Below, in pieces: positions 23,856 through 36,300 of a stretch of 64,000 nucleotides of DNA. The notes below the pieces were generated by a model that saw only the letters and a list, made by a program, of their open reading frames with translations, did no database searches and was not told where the DNA came from. The DNA is from Primulina eburnea (Eukaryota; Streptophyta; Magnoliopsida; Lamiales; Gesneriaceae): assembly GCF_022965805.1 (NCBI RefSeq), contig NC_133115.1, positions 31,177,321-31,241,320 on the forward strand. The letters are read 5' to 3'. The translations under genes were made by a program, and so were the position numbers. How positions within the stretch are numbered: position 1 is the first letter of the stretch; every line of letters starts with the position of its first letter.

Positions 23856-25800
23856 ATATGTGAATCTTTGACTGCTGGGCCGTGCCATGCGATAGACACT
23901 ACAAGGGAGGTGAGAAATTCTTACTATCTATTTTATGTGTGCACTTATAATTATCAATTATTTCAGTGGAATTTTATTATATAACCAGGCTATACGCGAG
24001 GGTGTTGATGCAATAATCGCCTCAGGTATATTTTATATATTTCTGTATGACCATTTTGTAGCATATTCAGACGCAAATATAATTGTTTCTGTCCTAGTAA
24101 TATGTGAATGGGTGGTTTCTCTTGCCTGGATATGGGCTTTTGACACCTCACAATTTTTCTCTATTTAACTCTTTTAACATCATATCTCATGAACCATCAC
24201 GTATTCCTTGCAAGGGCTCTAAAAGTGGCATCTAATCTGAGTATAACAAAGTATGACCCGGTTGATGTGATAATTGTAGGTTGTAAAAGGCTTTTTCTAG
24301 CGAGGTAAACCTGTTACTAATAATGATTCGACTGCTGTCCACACCACTGCTCTTGGTGTAACTGATGGCTCATGTGTTTAAATTAAAATGTTTAGAGTTT
24401 ATTTTGGAGTTTAGTCAGTGAGTTCATCTCTCTAAACATGAGCATTGGAGATAAGTTTTATCTGCTTCCATCGGTGGAATTGCTAAAGTTATATGTTGTC
24501 TGCTAGCGCTTTGCCAGATTTCTGGTCTTGTCAACATTGTAATAGGTTGCAGCTACGCCACATTATGTGCCCTTTTGTTCTCCTCTGTTGACTAATTTTT
24601 CAGGGATGAGATCTCACATTGATGTTGGATTTATCAGGGGAGAAAGCGGCGAACCACATTATTTCATAAATGTCACCAATGCTCATTTGTAAGAATCAGA
24701 ATTTATGTGCATCTATTATGGAGTGGAATAAACTATGGTTATGTACTGAAAAATCATCTTTATTTCTTTCTTTACTTCTAATCTTGTAGGAGTTCCAAGG
24801 CTGGTCATTATGCATCAAGATATAAAACGTTCGAAATATCTGTTACGTTATCGGAGCTTTGCAAGCTTTTTTTGGTCATCATAACCAAGACCTTAGAATT
24901 AAGGTTTATCTCAAAATTTTCTTTTCCCTGTCCAATACCTTTGCCTTGCGGTATTCTTGTGTTAATACTGGCTTACATTTTGTTAATTTCATCAAGGTTG
25001 ATGATGGTGATTGGGAAGTATACTCCCAAGTAACCGCTCTTTGCATTGGAAATGCCAAATGCGGTGGCATGAAGATTTCCCCAAATGCCGACTCCTCTAG
25101 CAGGACTTTTGAGGTGAATTGTTGACATAATTCATTTATCTACATATATAGCTTTTTGTGGCAAAAAGTTTACTTTTGCATACCTGTCCAGATGGTCATT
25201 CTTCAGAATTTCACGTGGTATGACTTTGTTCTCAAACTGCATAAGTTATTCAATGGTACACATTTGTCAGTGAATAATGTATCTTCAAGAAGGTACCCAT
25301 CTCTCACATGAAAGCTATAATTTTTTCATTCCTCTATATTCTATACTCATTAGTCACTGTCGGGGGCTTCGAAGATTAGTGTTCTGTATCTAATAAATTT
25401 ATAGTTCAGGCGAGTAAATGAGGTTTTAAGCTGTGAAGAAATGATTCAACTTGTTAGTTGTTACTAAGATGAAACACAACTATTTTTAATGACCAACTTA
25501 AGTGGCAGTTTCAAAGTTCCCAACTTGTGAATTAAGCTTTCTTGAAGGTTGCATGTTAACTTCTTCATTCATCTTGATTTATTTACGTTGGTCATAGTCT
25601 CATAGCATAAAAAAAAACTTCTTTTGGTAAATTTCTTCTGGGCTTTACATGACCTGATATACTAACTTTCTTTGCTTATTCTATTTTCAGAGCATGTTCA
25701 ATTGAAGTCCAGCAAATAGTAAAGTGGCAACATTTTTGTCCAGTCGGATGGGGAATATTTAGGCTTCCTTCCAAGGAAATTTAACATTTTACTTACCTGG
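23856..25800 (+). pseudogene. Sphingoid long-chain-base kinase (LCBK2-like, DAGK catalytic) pseudogene
   Basis: Exon remnants in order: 23856-23909 (ICESLTAGPCHAIDTTRE), 23989-24025 (AIREGVDAIIAS), about 24280-24350 (VVKGFF, stop, RGKPVTNNDSTAVHTTALG), 24604-24688 (MRSHIDVGFI to FINVTNAHL), 24790-24903 ([10 protein letters not shown], then [14 protein letters not shown] in another frame), 24997-25113, 25192-25292 ([19 protein letters not shown]) and 25691-25790 (IEVQQI, then VQSDGEYLGFLPRKF in another frame). Most introns still have GT/AG borders, so it is an unprocessed copy. Defects: no N-terminal exon, the catalytic GGDGT segment and the GTGSDFAR segment are absent, an in-frame TAG at 24298, a 1-nt frameshift near 24830 and another near 25712. 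Functional relatives phosphorylate sphingoid bases using ATP. I recall At2g46090 as the Arabidopsis relative. This copy cannot encode an active kinase. Confidence 0.9.
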
Positions 25801-26428
25801 CGCTATTGAAATGATACGCTACCTTCTTCCTCACGACTAAACTCTACATGAGTGAGGAAACCTGCCCCTTTTTGTAACACAACAATTAATACAAGCTTCA
25901 TATTGCCCGCCGCATTGCTGTTCTCCAGAATCAGCATCACAAGAAAGAAGATGAGGTGCCGGCTTATTTACGCACGAAATCAACATGAGAAAGGAAAAAA
26001 GGAGCCCATTTTGCAAATTCATGCTGTTGACTTAGATTTAAGATGATGTTTGGCGGCTGTCGAGTTTAATGGGGTTCGAACGTGTGAAATAAAGTTTGAA
26101 CTTTTTGCAGTGTTTTTCATTTTCTTTTTAACATTATTCCGTCAATGTATATTCTCCTCTGAGTTGCTTCTCATCCTTGTATGTATTATGAATTGCAAGG
26201 CGGGCTCGCCTCATCTCTCAGTCTGTTTTCTTGTTAACCAGAATATAATATCGTTTTTCAAGACCTAATTTTGTATTGAATACTTTTAAATTCCTCGTAT
26301 TTTTTGTTTGCTTCTGCTACTGGTAGCAGGAGTGCCAAGTCTCCCGTTTAATTGGCCCGCTCGCTTTTATGGCCAATATTTGTTGAAGCTGCTGTTGACA
26401 CCTCTGCATTTTTCTACATTTTTTTTCG
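25801..26428. other. Intergenic and upstream region of the DUF2358 gene
   Basis: No gene seen. The last 100 bp before the ATG at 26429 are pyrimidine-rich (TTTTTCTACATTTTTTTTC) and are probably 5' untranslated region. Confidence 0.5.
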
Positions 26429-28607
26429 ATGGCCACTTTTCTTTCATTCAAACCCGTACTTATCTCTCCCTCTCCAACCCTGCATTCTAACCATCTGATT
26501 TTTAGTCCTGATTATTGCCAAAAAGTGTACAAATTCCGATGCTGTGCAAAAAACACAACGAATCAAGATTCTGAACCTGAAAATTTGTTGCTCAAAATCG
26601 CCTGGTATGGCTCTGAATTTCTTGGTATAGCTGCTTCCTTCCTCCGTTCTCCAACGAGAACAGAGGAAGCAGGAGGAGGTGTCCCAGAGCTTTTTGTTGA
26701 TGGGTTTGGAAAGATTGATCGCGCTGTGGTTGTGAAAGCCATCAAAGAGGACTTTCAAAGATCATACTTTGTCACTGGTAAATTACTGCTATTTATGAAT
26801 AATTGCTTTTGAATATGTCTCCGTCTCTAAATGGCAAATAAGCCTAGTAAAAAGTGAAATTGCAAATTACCCATGGAACATAAAAGCTGCGGATTAATGT
26901 TTAATTTATCTTGGTGGATTACTTCCAAAAGTTCAAATTTTAACTTAGATAGGAAAGCTATCCGCCAATGTAAGCCACGCGTCTATACTATAGCCGGAGG
27001 AACATACCCTTGAGTTTAAAACTATTGGATCATGCGAGCCTTGCATATTTCATAGGAATATATATATATATATATTTATATGGGGATGAATTTGATCCCA
27101 TGTAGCATGTAACACTTCACAGGGATAATCCTCGACTGTAGGTTTCACAACAGTGAATTTATCAATTTCTCCCTCGAGAAAGTTTGTCATTTTGACGTTT
27201 ATCCCTTATTGACAAGGAAAAGTGTTTGTGCTTTAGAAAATTAAACATAAACTTAATTTTTTTTTCATTTTGATGGAATGGCCTGGTAACAAAGTTGAAT
27301 CCCTCCTCGCACGCTGTTAAAAGTATGCAGTTCATCGTGTTTGGGACCTTGGGGTTGGAAAATGCTCGGCTTCTTCATGGGGTGTGTTTTGACATCACCT
27401 GAGATATGGACATCCTTATATCCATTCTTGAAGGTGACGAATGAGTCAAGAAAATAACTAATCTTGCTTTGCTATGCTTCAGGAAATCTGGCACTTGATG
27501 CTTATGAAGAGGATTGTGAATTTGCTGATCCAGCCGGTTCCTTTCGAGGGCTAAGTCGATTCAAAAGAAACTGTACCAATTTTGGTTATCTCCTCGAAAA
27601 GTCAAATATGAAACTCATGAAATGGGAGGATTTTGAGGTCAGATCAACAACCAAACAGCTGAACTTGTCCCAATACTTCCCTTTTAAGTTCCATCAAGTC
27701 TTTGTTGTCACGCAACTTTGTAATTTGGCACTTTATACTTCGTCCTTGAGATGCCGTATATATAGAAAGCTGGTGGATTTTTAGGTTTTTAATGTGCTTT
27801 TTTCTGCTTATGAACAGGAGAAAGGAATTGGGCATTGGCGGTTTATATGTGTCATGTCATTTCCTTGGAAGCCCATTCTTTCAGGTGTATGTATATTCAA
27901 CTTACAACTCATGAAGGCAGAGAATTATGAGTCTGTTATTCAAGTAAATTACACGTAACACCCCTTGGGTTTTTCCTAATCACAAATGCTACCTCTGAGC
28001 TAATGAATTGTGAAACCCACATCTGATGTTTCTGCCACCTACACTTTCCTCCTTATTTCGCATGCCATTAGGAAAGGAAAACGATGACAGAAAACCGCAT
28101 GCAGGTGTTCTTCGAACACTTCCGTTAGTCGTCTTTAAATTCAGTCAAGTGCAGGTGTAGCTTTCATAATTTTTGAAAATTTATAGGCACTTGTGATCAT
28201 GCCAATATAATGGGAATGTGTTCAGTTTGTCCTTGTTTTCAGGATTTAAAAAAACTGTGATTTTGCTGAATAATTTAATAGTTATATTTCAATGCAGCTA
28301 CTGGTTATACAGAGTATTACTTTGATGAAAAATCTGGAAAAATATGCAGGTATGCAAACATGTATACATATGTGTGTGAATTCAAGTTTTTATTTTTTTA
28401 TAAAAAAAAAAAAAAAAACCATGAATTCAAGATTCCAACTAGCTACTAGTCTTTACCGAGTCTTGAATTCTGCATCCTTGTACATAACTAACATCCTGCT
28501 TGGATCTTTTCAGGCATGTGGAACATTGGAATGTACCCAAAATGACTCTTTTGAAGCAAATCTTAAAGCCTAGCAGGGGATTATTTAGCAATAAACCTAG
28601 CAAGTAG
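26429..28607 (+). CDS. DUF2358 protein with NTF2-like fold, probably chloroplast
   Basis: Five exons: 26429-26777, 27483-27637, 27818-27884, 28298-28349, 28514-28607. All splice sites are GT/AG and the frame closes, giving 238 residues. The first 40 residues are Ser/Pro-rich with few acids and then KFRCCAKN, which looks like a plastid transit peptide. From about residue 97 the conserved domain runs KAIKEDFQRSYFVTGNLALD, EEDCEFADPAGSFRGLSRF, NCTNFGYLLEKSNMKLMKWE, then GIGHWRFICVMSFPWKPILS, TGYTEYYFDEKSGKIC and HVEHWNVPKMTLLKQIL. The biochemical function is not established; the NTF2-like superfamily fold often binds small ligands or mediates protein contacts. I recall At2g46100 as a relative, and its neighbour there is an LCB kinase, as here. 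The gene looks intact. Confidence 0.92.
28377..28431 (+). repeat. Poly(A) stub with 10-bp target duplication in the last DUF2358 intron
   Basis: TGAATTCAAG occurs at 28377-28386 and 28422-28431. Between them lie a T-rich run and about 17 A's. This resembles the stubs at 11520 and 33048. Confidence 0.5.
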
Positions 28608-29193
28608 CGTGAGATAATGGCATCATTTAATAATCTTCACCTTTTAATCATCTTTTAAGGTAAATATTTAACCTTTAAACGTAACCAAGTTCGTTTACTG
28701 TGAAACAAAAATTCACCCTTGAGGTGTCTCCTATCATCAAAAGGAGTGAGTCACCCTTGTACTCTAGCATGCATTGTAAAGAATATGAAAAATATATGGT
28801 TGGTCAATGTGACAAAAAAAACAAACAAACAAATATTCAAACGTTTAAACTCTAAATCAAGAGAGAATAAATTTGAAAATTTTCTGTAAAAAGTAATGAT
28901 TAAAAATATGATATGTGCTGTAAAGTTGAAATTTTTGTCCAATAGTTTATTAAGTTTTCAAAGTTGATTTTAATACACTAACTTTTAAAATTTTCGATTA
29001 TTTTGATGCAATTGCTTATGTGACACCGAAAAATGCTGATTTGACTTAAAAAATACTCATGTATGAACCAAAATATTCGAAAATAGAAATATAGTGCATC
29101 AAAATCAAACTTAGACTACTTAATAGACCAAAACTTAATGGGGGAAAATCGTTTTCCCAAAACGTACTATCTCTATTATGTTGTTTCAGATTT
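28608..29193. other. Intergenic between convergent genes
   Basis: AT-rich spacer between the 3' ends of the DUF2358 gene (+) and the DUF604 gene (-). It must contain both polyadenylation regions. No gene or repeat was recognised. Confidence 0.5.
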
Positions 29194-31620
29194 TCAAATT
29201 TCAATTGTTTCGCCTACTGCACATTCATGAACATCAACTGCCACTGTCCCTTCTTTTTGTGTTGAAAGCACTGTGCAACAGTTTCTCCTTGGAGGCTGCA
29301 AATTAAAAAATATATATAAATTGAGAACATTACAATTAAAGCAAACAAGAGAATTCGACTCTAGGCATATTAGTGTATTTTGCTCTGAAGTTGGCATTTA
29401 CCTTGTCCCATAGATTAGGATCAGGCTTCTTATAAACTTCCACTCTATAAATACTAGAAGGATCATAATCCATATTCCAAGCACAGCTTCTCTCTGAATT
29501 CGACAGGACGTATTCGCTAGCCGTCTGGTTTGTTGCATTGTTAAACACAGCATTCGACAGCACGTAAACAGATGGCCTTTCACAAGAATTCATTCCAAAA
29601 GGTCTAGTGTTGAATATCAAACCAGCACCATCGCCTCCTCGGTACCAGTCCAGAAAGGTTCTTGTGGGCATTTCCATGTCGATAGCCCGAATAAGACCCC
29701 TATAGATGTGGGAGGTGTAGCCCCATGAGTTCGAAATCGTCCAGTTGCGAGCTTTATCATAACATATGGACTGCTGCATGAGCGCAGCTGAGTCCAGTCT
29801 CATCGGCATCCTAAGCCGTTTAAGGGCGTGTGCCTGGTCCACATTTGGGAATATCGGGTCCATTACATCGAGGTGGTGGAGTGTAACTAATGGTGCTACC
29901 GGGTGCGCAGATAATAGTCCCATTGGATTGCCGTATATGTCCAGCTGCAATAGGGTTAGCATTTCAGATGAATTATTTCATCCTATATATTTAACATTTT
30001 TCTATCTTATCTTGATAAACTATTTGTACCACACACCTACAATAAGGACAGTTATATATAATCTCTACCATGGGAAAAATTAAAAGAGCTTGAAACATAT
30101 TACGTTAAATTAATGGCTATTTAAAATACATAATAAAGCACCAACATAAATCTAGAATGTCTAAATAGCTTTTTAATGACGATCGAACTCGAAGCCGCTA
30201 CCGTTTGGTGTACACTAGGTAATAAACCTCCGGCTTGAAAAGTGGCCTGCAAATCAGGTTAATTAGGTAAACCAACATAAAGTGTTGTTTGGAGAATCGA
30301 AGTCACGACCACTCAAACCCTTATCTACAAATCTATTTTACTCAACAAACAAACTTTGCCACAGATAACAATGGCAGAAAATAAGAAATTTTAGGTATGT
30401 AATTAATTTGCCACACATAACGTACGGCACAAAATTAAGAAATTTTATGAATATAATTTGCACACATGAAAATGGAACAACATACGAATTTTTTGCGTAT
30501 GAGATCAATGAAACTAAACACAAAACTAAGAAATTATTCCATCGAAGGTACTCTCGCCGGACCAGGAATAGCGACATGTACTAAATGTCATGTCTAAGTC
30601 AAAGAATATTAAAGGGATGCTGGAATATATTTGCATACGAATAAATATCTAGTCCAATTTTTTTTTAACGTGATCGACAAATCCTTTTTCTTTGAACACG
30701 AGAAAATATGAAAGACATACCCGTATATATTAGTTAGAACTTAGAATAAAAATTTTATGTTAACTGAATCCGAAGCAGATGAAATCTAATCAAACCTGGT
30801 GAAATCCAACTTCCTTGGTGAGAGGAACTCCAAGTTCAGACATGCAAGCGTGGATCCGATCATCTGAGCCGTACATCGTGGGATATCTCTGCATGCATCT
30901 ATCTTGCATTTTTTCGAGTTCTTTAGCCAATGGATAACTTATGGCAAACCCTCCCCCTCCATAAGCCATATGATATGAAAAATGCAAGTTTTGCGTATGA
31001 CTTTCCGTGGTACTACCAATATAATAAAACTTGGTATGATCATATTTGGACAAAACCCTAACAAGATTATCGGCCACGAAAAACGTATCGTCGTCTCCCA
31101 ACACGATCCATCTCACGTCATCCAACTCCAACCTAACGATCTCCGACACTATACGTGATATTCTTAAAGCAGAACGGTCACCACCCACGTGGTTATACGG
31201 GAATTCTGAAGTATTACTGGATATTTTCACTTGAGGGAGGGACTCGTCGTGGTCGACCGGCTGATCCAGCCATGCAAAACCTCGCATCTCGTCCTTCCTC
31301 CACCATATTTTGATGTACTCTTTCCTCCTGTCCCATAGTTTAGAAGATGCTCCGATACCAAAAACGACGTGTTTGAGTCGGGTTCTCTCTCGAAAACTAG
31401 GGTTTTGAAGTGCAACTTCTGTAAGGTTTTTTGAAAGGGAATCAGAATTTTTTTGAGAATCTACTGTTCTGATTAAAGGCTCGTTGTTATTGTAGTCTCT
31501 TAAACAAAGGGGCATGAAATTTGAAGCTCTGAAGATGAACAAAGAAAAGGAGAAGACGATCAAGTTGGCTAGCATCAATAATACAATCCATCTTGAAATT
31601 TTTTGTTGTTTTGATGACAT
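29194..31620 (-). CDS. DUF604 Fringe-like glycosyltransferase, type II membrane protein
   Basis: Three exons on the minus strand: 31620-30796, 29944-29402 and 29295-29194. Introns are GT/AG in phase 0 and the protein has 489 residues. Residues 11-31 (WIVLLMLANLIVFSFSLFIF) form one membrane segment after a basic N-terminus, the type II topology of Golgi glycosyltransferases. HVVFGIGASSKLWDRRKEYI (about 84-103) opens the catalytic domain. WIVLGDDDTFF (171-181) contains the DxD-type metal/nucleotide-sugar site, and YGGGGFAIS is the conserved glycine loop. The last exon has the paired cysteines PRRNCC and DVHEC. The family resembles Fringe beta-1,3-N-acetylglucosaminyltransferases; the plant acceptor is unknown to me. 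The gene stands head to head with the MSL1-like gene across 1.76 kb. I recall At1g01570 and At4g00300 as relatives. Confidence 0.93.
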
Positions 31621-31727
31621 TGTTGCAGTATCCAGTTACCTGCTTTCAGGTTAATTTACTTGCACAATCAATCAGTGGTGAAGATTAAATATCTCCATAA
31701 ATAAAAACCAATATAATGAAGACAGTC

Positions 31728-31767
<40 letters not shown>

Positions 31768-32186
31768 AGCGCAGAATTTTGAATCTCTGGAATTAGTTTT
31801 AGGTTTCACTGTCCAGGTAGGAGATTTGATGTATCAGGATTGTATCCGATAATGTCGAGCTGAAATCAATATTTTTACAAATAATCATGGGCCGAATATC
31901 TGCACATATCGCCTCTGGTTGGTAAATGGGAGTTGGGATTAGCTTGTTAGGCCCGGTCCATTCTATAAACCAGTTTATTTTTGGGCCTGGAAAACAAAAG
32001 ATTTATCGCGCAAGGGTTTCGCATACGGCCCAGGATTCATAAACAAATAAAACTAATGAATTTGAAAATCCAGATATTATTGATTTTCCTTTTATTACAA
32101 AAGTACTATCGGTCTTTTTTTAATACATGTGTCACAATCTTTAGAACCCTAATCACTAATTTTTTTAGCAAAGATATTAATTTAAA
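31621..32186. other. Shared upstream region of the DUF604 and MSL1 genes, with (AT)n
   Basis: An uninterrupted AT dinucleotide tract runs from about 31729 to 31764, roughly 110 bp upstream of the DUF604 start codon. The rest is AT-rich and no gene is seen; a plus-strand open frame at 31981 has no recognisable product. Confidence 0.6.
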
Positions 32187-32870
32187 GGTAAAAATTTATG
32201 TGAGACGGTCTCAGGGTTGTATTTTGTGAGACAGATATCTTAGTTGGGTCATTCATGAAAAATTATTATTTTTTATACCAAAAATATAACTTTTTATTGT
32301 GAATATCGGTAGGGTTGACCCGTCTCACAAATAAAGATTCGTGAGACTAAAGATGTAAACAAACCAAACAGTTTGTGAGCTATTTGAAGCTCGATTCGAT
32401 AAAAGCTCGTTTCGGCTCGTTTAATGAGGCTCGTTAAGATAAAAAACCAAACTCAAGCTTTACAGTATTCGACTCGTTAGCTCGTGAACATGTTAATTGG
32501 TAAGTTCATGAGTAATATTTTAGATGAAAAAATAATAGTTTTGATATTTGATTTATTGATTTTTCATATTATTTATGAAATATATAGAAAAATATATTAA
32601 ATTAATTTCTTATAATAAATTTACAAATTTTAATAAGAATAATATATTTTTGTTTAAATATATAATTTATTTTTTTATTAATTTAATGAAAATTTAAATG
32701 TATAATTCATATTTATTAAATTTGTTTAGGCTCGATAAATGTTTGAATAAGCTCGTGAGTCATGCATATATTCGTTAAATAAAGCTCGAGTTCGGCTCGA
32801 TTATACACGAACCCAGAGTTCGACTCGACTTGACTCGATTACATCCCTGTCTGAGACTGTCTCACGTGAA
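32187..32870 (+). mobile_element. MULE-like MITE, copy C, split by a hAT-like insertion
   Basis: It starts GGTAAAAATTTATGTGAGAC (family consensus GGCAAAAAC) and keeps the internal ATATCGGTAGGGTTGACCCG motif. Just before its right end, at GTGAGAC, a 502-bp element interrupts it, and the remaining TGTCTCACGTG follows at 32857. The right boundary and target duplication could not be recognised. Confidence 0.75.
32349..32850. mobile_element. hAT-like MITE nested in MITE copy C (502 bp)
   Basis: Ends are AAAGATGTAAAC and ATTACATCCCTGT, imperfect inverted repeats. The flanking 8-mers are GTGAGACT (32341-32348) and CTGAGACT (32851-32858), one mismatch. Internal motifs such as AGCTCGTTTCGGCTCG repeat in both orientations. 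It has no coding capacity. It is younger than the MITE it interrupts. Confidence 0.8.
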
Positions 32871-33047
32871 TACGTTGGGGATAAGTGTGAATAATTGATA
32901 GTTTAGGGACGTAATTCAAATTTATCCTTTTTCTTTTATATTTAAATTGTTTTTACTTAGCCCTCTTCCCAAGCAAAGTACATAGGTGTTCTTTAGATTG
33001 TTTATCACCAATTTACTCAATTTTTTTATATAGTTTTTCTCTTATTT

Positions 33048-33093
33048 AAAGTCCACAGAAGATTCTGTCAAAAAAAAAAAAAGTCCACAGAAG
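33048..33093 (+). repeat. Poly(A) retro-insertion stub with 14-bp target duplication
   Basis: AAAGTCCACAGAAG occurs at 33048-33061 and 33080-33093. Only ATTCTGTC and a run of A's lie between them. This is the same type of signature as at 11520: an almost empty, 5'-truncated target-primed insertion. It lies about 290 bp upstream of the MSL1 start codon. Confidence 0.65.
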
Positions 33094-33378
33094 CTGGTTG
33101 AGGTGTTAAATCTGGAAATCTGGTCATTCATAAGCATTCTGCTTCGTGGTGTTGTTTTTTTTTTTCCTGTGCTGTAATTTGATTCAGCTTTTTCAGTAAG
33201 ATTTACTGATTTTAGTGTAATACGTAAATTTGTAAATCTTACTTGTCCCCATTTTGCTTTGTTTGTCTTATTGCTGATTTGGAGTGTGATTCATGTTAAA
33301 GTGTTGGGACTTGGACTTTGCTTCGGTGAAGATTTTGTTTACTAAGTGATTGTAGAAAATTCTGCCGAATATTACAGT

Positions 33379-36300
33379 ATGGCTGCGGTGAGAATTTCTC
33401 GGCTGAGACCTTTATGTTCTTCTGCAAAAGCTAATTGTGGTATTCATATTAAACCGTGTGTTGCATATACAAGTGAAAGTTATCACACTGGGGAATCTGG
33501 GCATGTGCAGAATCTTGAGAGCAATAGTTCTAGAATAATGTTTTCGAACTCTGCTATTTATGCTCGGTGTTCGAGAGGGGGTTACTTTGATGCATGTTAT
33601 ACGAACAAGCTAATGGGGAGTTTGGTTTTTCAAGGTAGTTTTTCATTTGTATGGATCAGCCCTTTCGTTAGTAATAGGCTGTTTTCCTCATCTACCGAGG
33701 GTAAAGGTAGCATAGCTCGTGACTCAAATGTTATTGCTGATTCTGGTGCAAGTGGGAGTGCTGTGACTGATGGTGGTGTTGGACAGGACGGTTGGATTGG
33801 TAAAGCAAATGACATCTGGCAATCGGCTGGTGAAGCTATGAAATATAGTGGGGAAAAGGCAAAAGAAGTGTCAGATGAAGCTGCTTCTCATGTTCAAAAG
33901 ATTTTCGATACCTATCCTTATCTTAGAGATGTTATTGTACCTGTAGGCGGAACTTTGTTCGGAACTTTACTGGCGTGGTCATTGTTGCCTAGTATCTTGA
34001 GGCGATTTCACAGATACTCCATGCAAAATCCAGTTGCTTTGTTGGCTAGGAGCTCGCTGTCGGGTTCTGTCCCTTATGAGAAAAGCTTTTGGAGTGCTAT
34101 GGAGGACCCAGTTCGATATTTTATTACGTTCCTGGCATTTTTGCAAATGTTAGTTTGTCTATATTTGGCTTGATGTTCTTTTAAGCATGTAGGAAAAATG
34201 GATTTAATCTTCCATTCTTCTGCAGTGGTGAAATGGTAGCTCCAACGGTTATTTCTTCAGAGTACATCGTGCCTGCTTGGAGGGGTGCTTTTATTGTTTC
34301 ACTTGTCTGGTTCCTGCATCGGTGGAAAACAAATGTTATTACTCGAGCTTTGGCAGCTAAGAGGATGGAACATGTCGATAGGGATAAGTTGTTAACTCTG
34401 GACAAAATATCATCTGTTGGACTCCTTGTTGTTGGGTTGATGGCTTTAGCAGAGGCATGTGGAGTTGCTGTGCAGTCTGTTATGACTGTAGGAGGCATAG
34501 GAGGTGAGTCTTTGTTAGTGATAATGGTTCGTGATAGAAATGATACGGAGTATATTTCAAGGAATAACTTTTTTTATGTGTTGTGAAAATAAAATGTACA
34601 TGAATCATGCACCATCCTTTTGTGTATTTAAATTTTATTGTTTTCGACTTTGTTAATGACTGTTAACAAAATTGAGACGAATTTGCTATGATATGGAATC
34701 TTGACAGCGAGAATCATATCAGAATAACTACGACTTGTCTCCAGTTTACATGTAGTAAAGAGGTTTTATTCATTTAAAAGAGTACCTTGTAGAAAATATT
34801 TGGCTCAGAAGTGATGCAATTTTCCAGATTGAGATCATCGCAATTACTACAATTTTATCAATAAGACCACCGGCCGGATGGTTCCATTAGTCCTTTACTT
34901 TCTTCTGTTCTTCCATTCTCCATATTATATTTATCTTTGGGAGGGGTTCTTGTGGTGAGTTCTTCCTACAATTAGTTGTACTCCACAAATCATATATGTT
35001 CTTTAATAGTTCGAATCTGATTGTTCGTTTTGGACACAATTGGATAGAGATTTTACAAAAAAAAACTCTATTTAGTTAATTATTAATTGGGTGGCAACCT
35101 ATCTTACCCTGAGTCGATCATTATGTATACTCTAATTGGACTGTCAATTGATAGTTTTGCAAGATTGATTTCAAGGATGTCATATCCAGTTATCCTTCAA
35201 TTGTTCATTTATATCTATTAATAAAATTTTGTTTCTTATCAAACAATTAAATTCAAATCTGACTGCACCATCTTGTATACGTTATCAGGAGTGGCAACAG
35301 CCTTTGCTGCAAGGGACATACTTGGGAATGTTCTCAGCGGTCTTTCCGTGCAGATATCACGACCATTTTCGATTGGAGACACGATCAAAGTACGTAAAAT
35401 ATTTCGCCGTCTTAGAAAATATATGAGTTTCTGGCGTACAGGTTCACATCTTGGTTAGAAAATTTGTATTACTATCTCCCATCTTATGCTTCATGCAATG
35501 GCTCTTTGGAGTTCCAAGAATGAGCTAAATGTTCCTGGTGACATTTTATCTTGCAATAAGTCTTTGGCATTTCTTTTTCTTTAGTTTGACAAGGATAAAA
35601 TGAATTTCATGCTTGTTTCCTAAAGCACCTATCTACCAAACTGCTTCAAGTTTTGTAAACCTGAGTCTTTGAGACAAAGATGCGATATATGATTCTAGTG
35701 AATCTGAACAATTTCTTGTGCGTGTAAAATAATGGAGTTGCGTGACAGTTGCATGATCATTGCTGTCATTTATTATGATGATAAGAAGTTAAGATTTCAT
35801 TTTGTCCCTGATATTTTAATCTTGGGTGGGGAGAGGAGGAGAGTTGGTAGTAGGAATTAAACAAAGTACACGAGATACTGTTGGATCTACAGACTATAAT
35901 TTCGTAGATGAATCACTGAGCTGCTACAAAACCATTACAGACGATATGATGCATATTCTGCAAAAGTTTTTTTTATAGGCGTTAACATATTTCGTCATAT
36001 GCTGTGTACTATGATTGTCATATCGCAATCCTAATATATGAAGCGAACAAAGAGTGTGATCTTTCAATAAATATGTGATCACATTTTTATTTTTTTTTTC
36101 CCATTTTCTGCTTAATACAATATATGAATCATATCAATACATTTTCTCAATTCGAGCTTGGTAGTCTCCAGAAAGAAATGAACAAGTAATATTTTCATTC
36201 CATGCTCCAAGTGAGATTTCAACGAATTATTTATCATATGTGGTAAAGAGAACCTCCTGCATTCAAGCTGAAAATCAAAACAAAATACTATAAAAGGGAA

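Noticed and set aside
30180..30310. SINE-like stretch with a GAATCGAAGTCACGACC motif in the DUF604 intron
   Set aside because: No clear A and B boxes, no poly(A) tail and no target duplication found.
31981..32229. Plus-strand open frame of 82 codons between DUF604 and MSL1
   Set aside because: No recognisable domain; its end runs into MITE copy C.
34181..34498. Antisense open frames across MSL1 exon 2 and similar ones across other exons
   Set aside because: Shadows of the real exons, without ATG context, domains or splice support.
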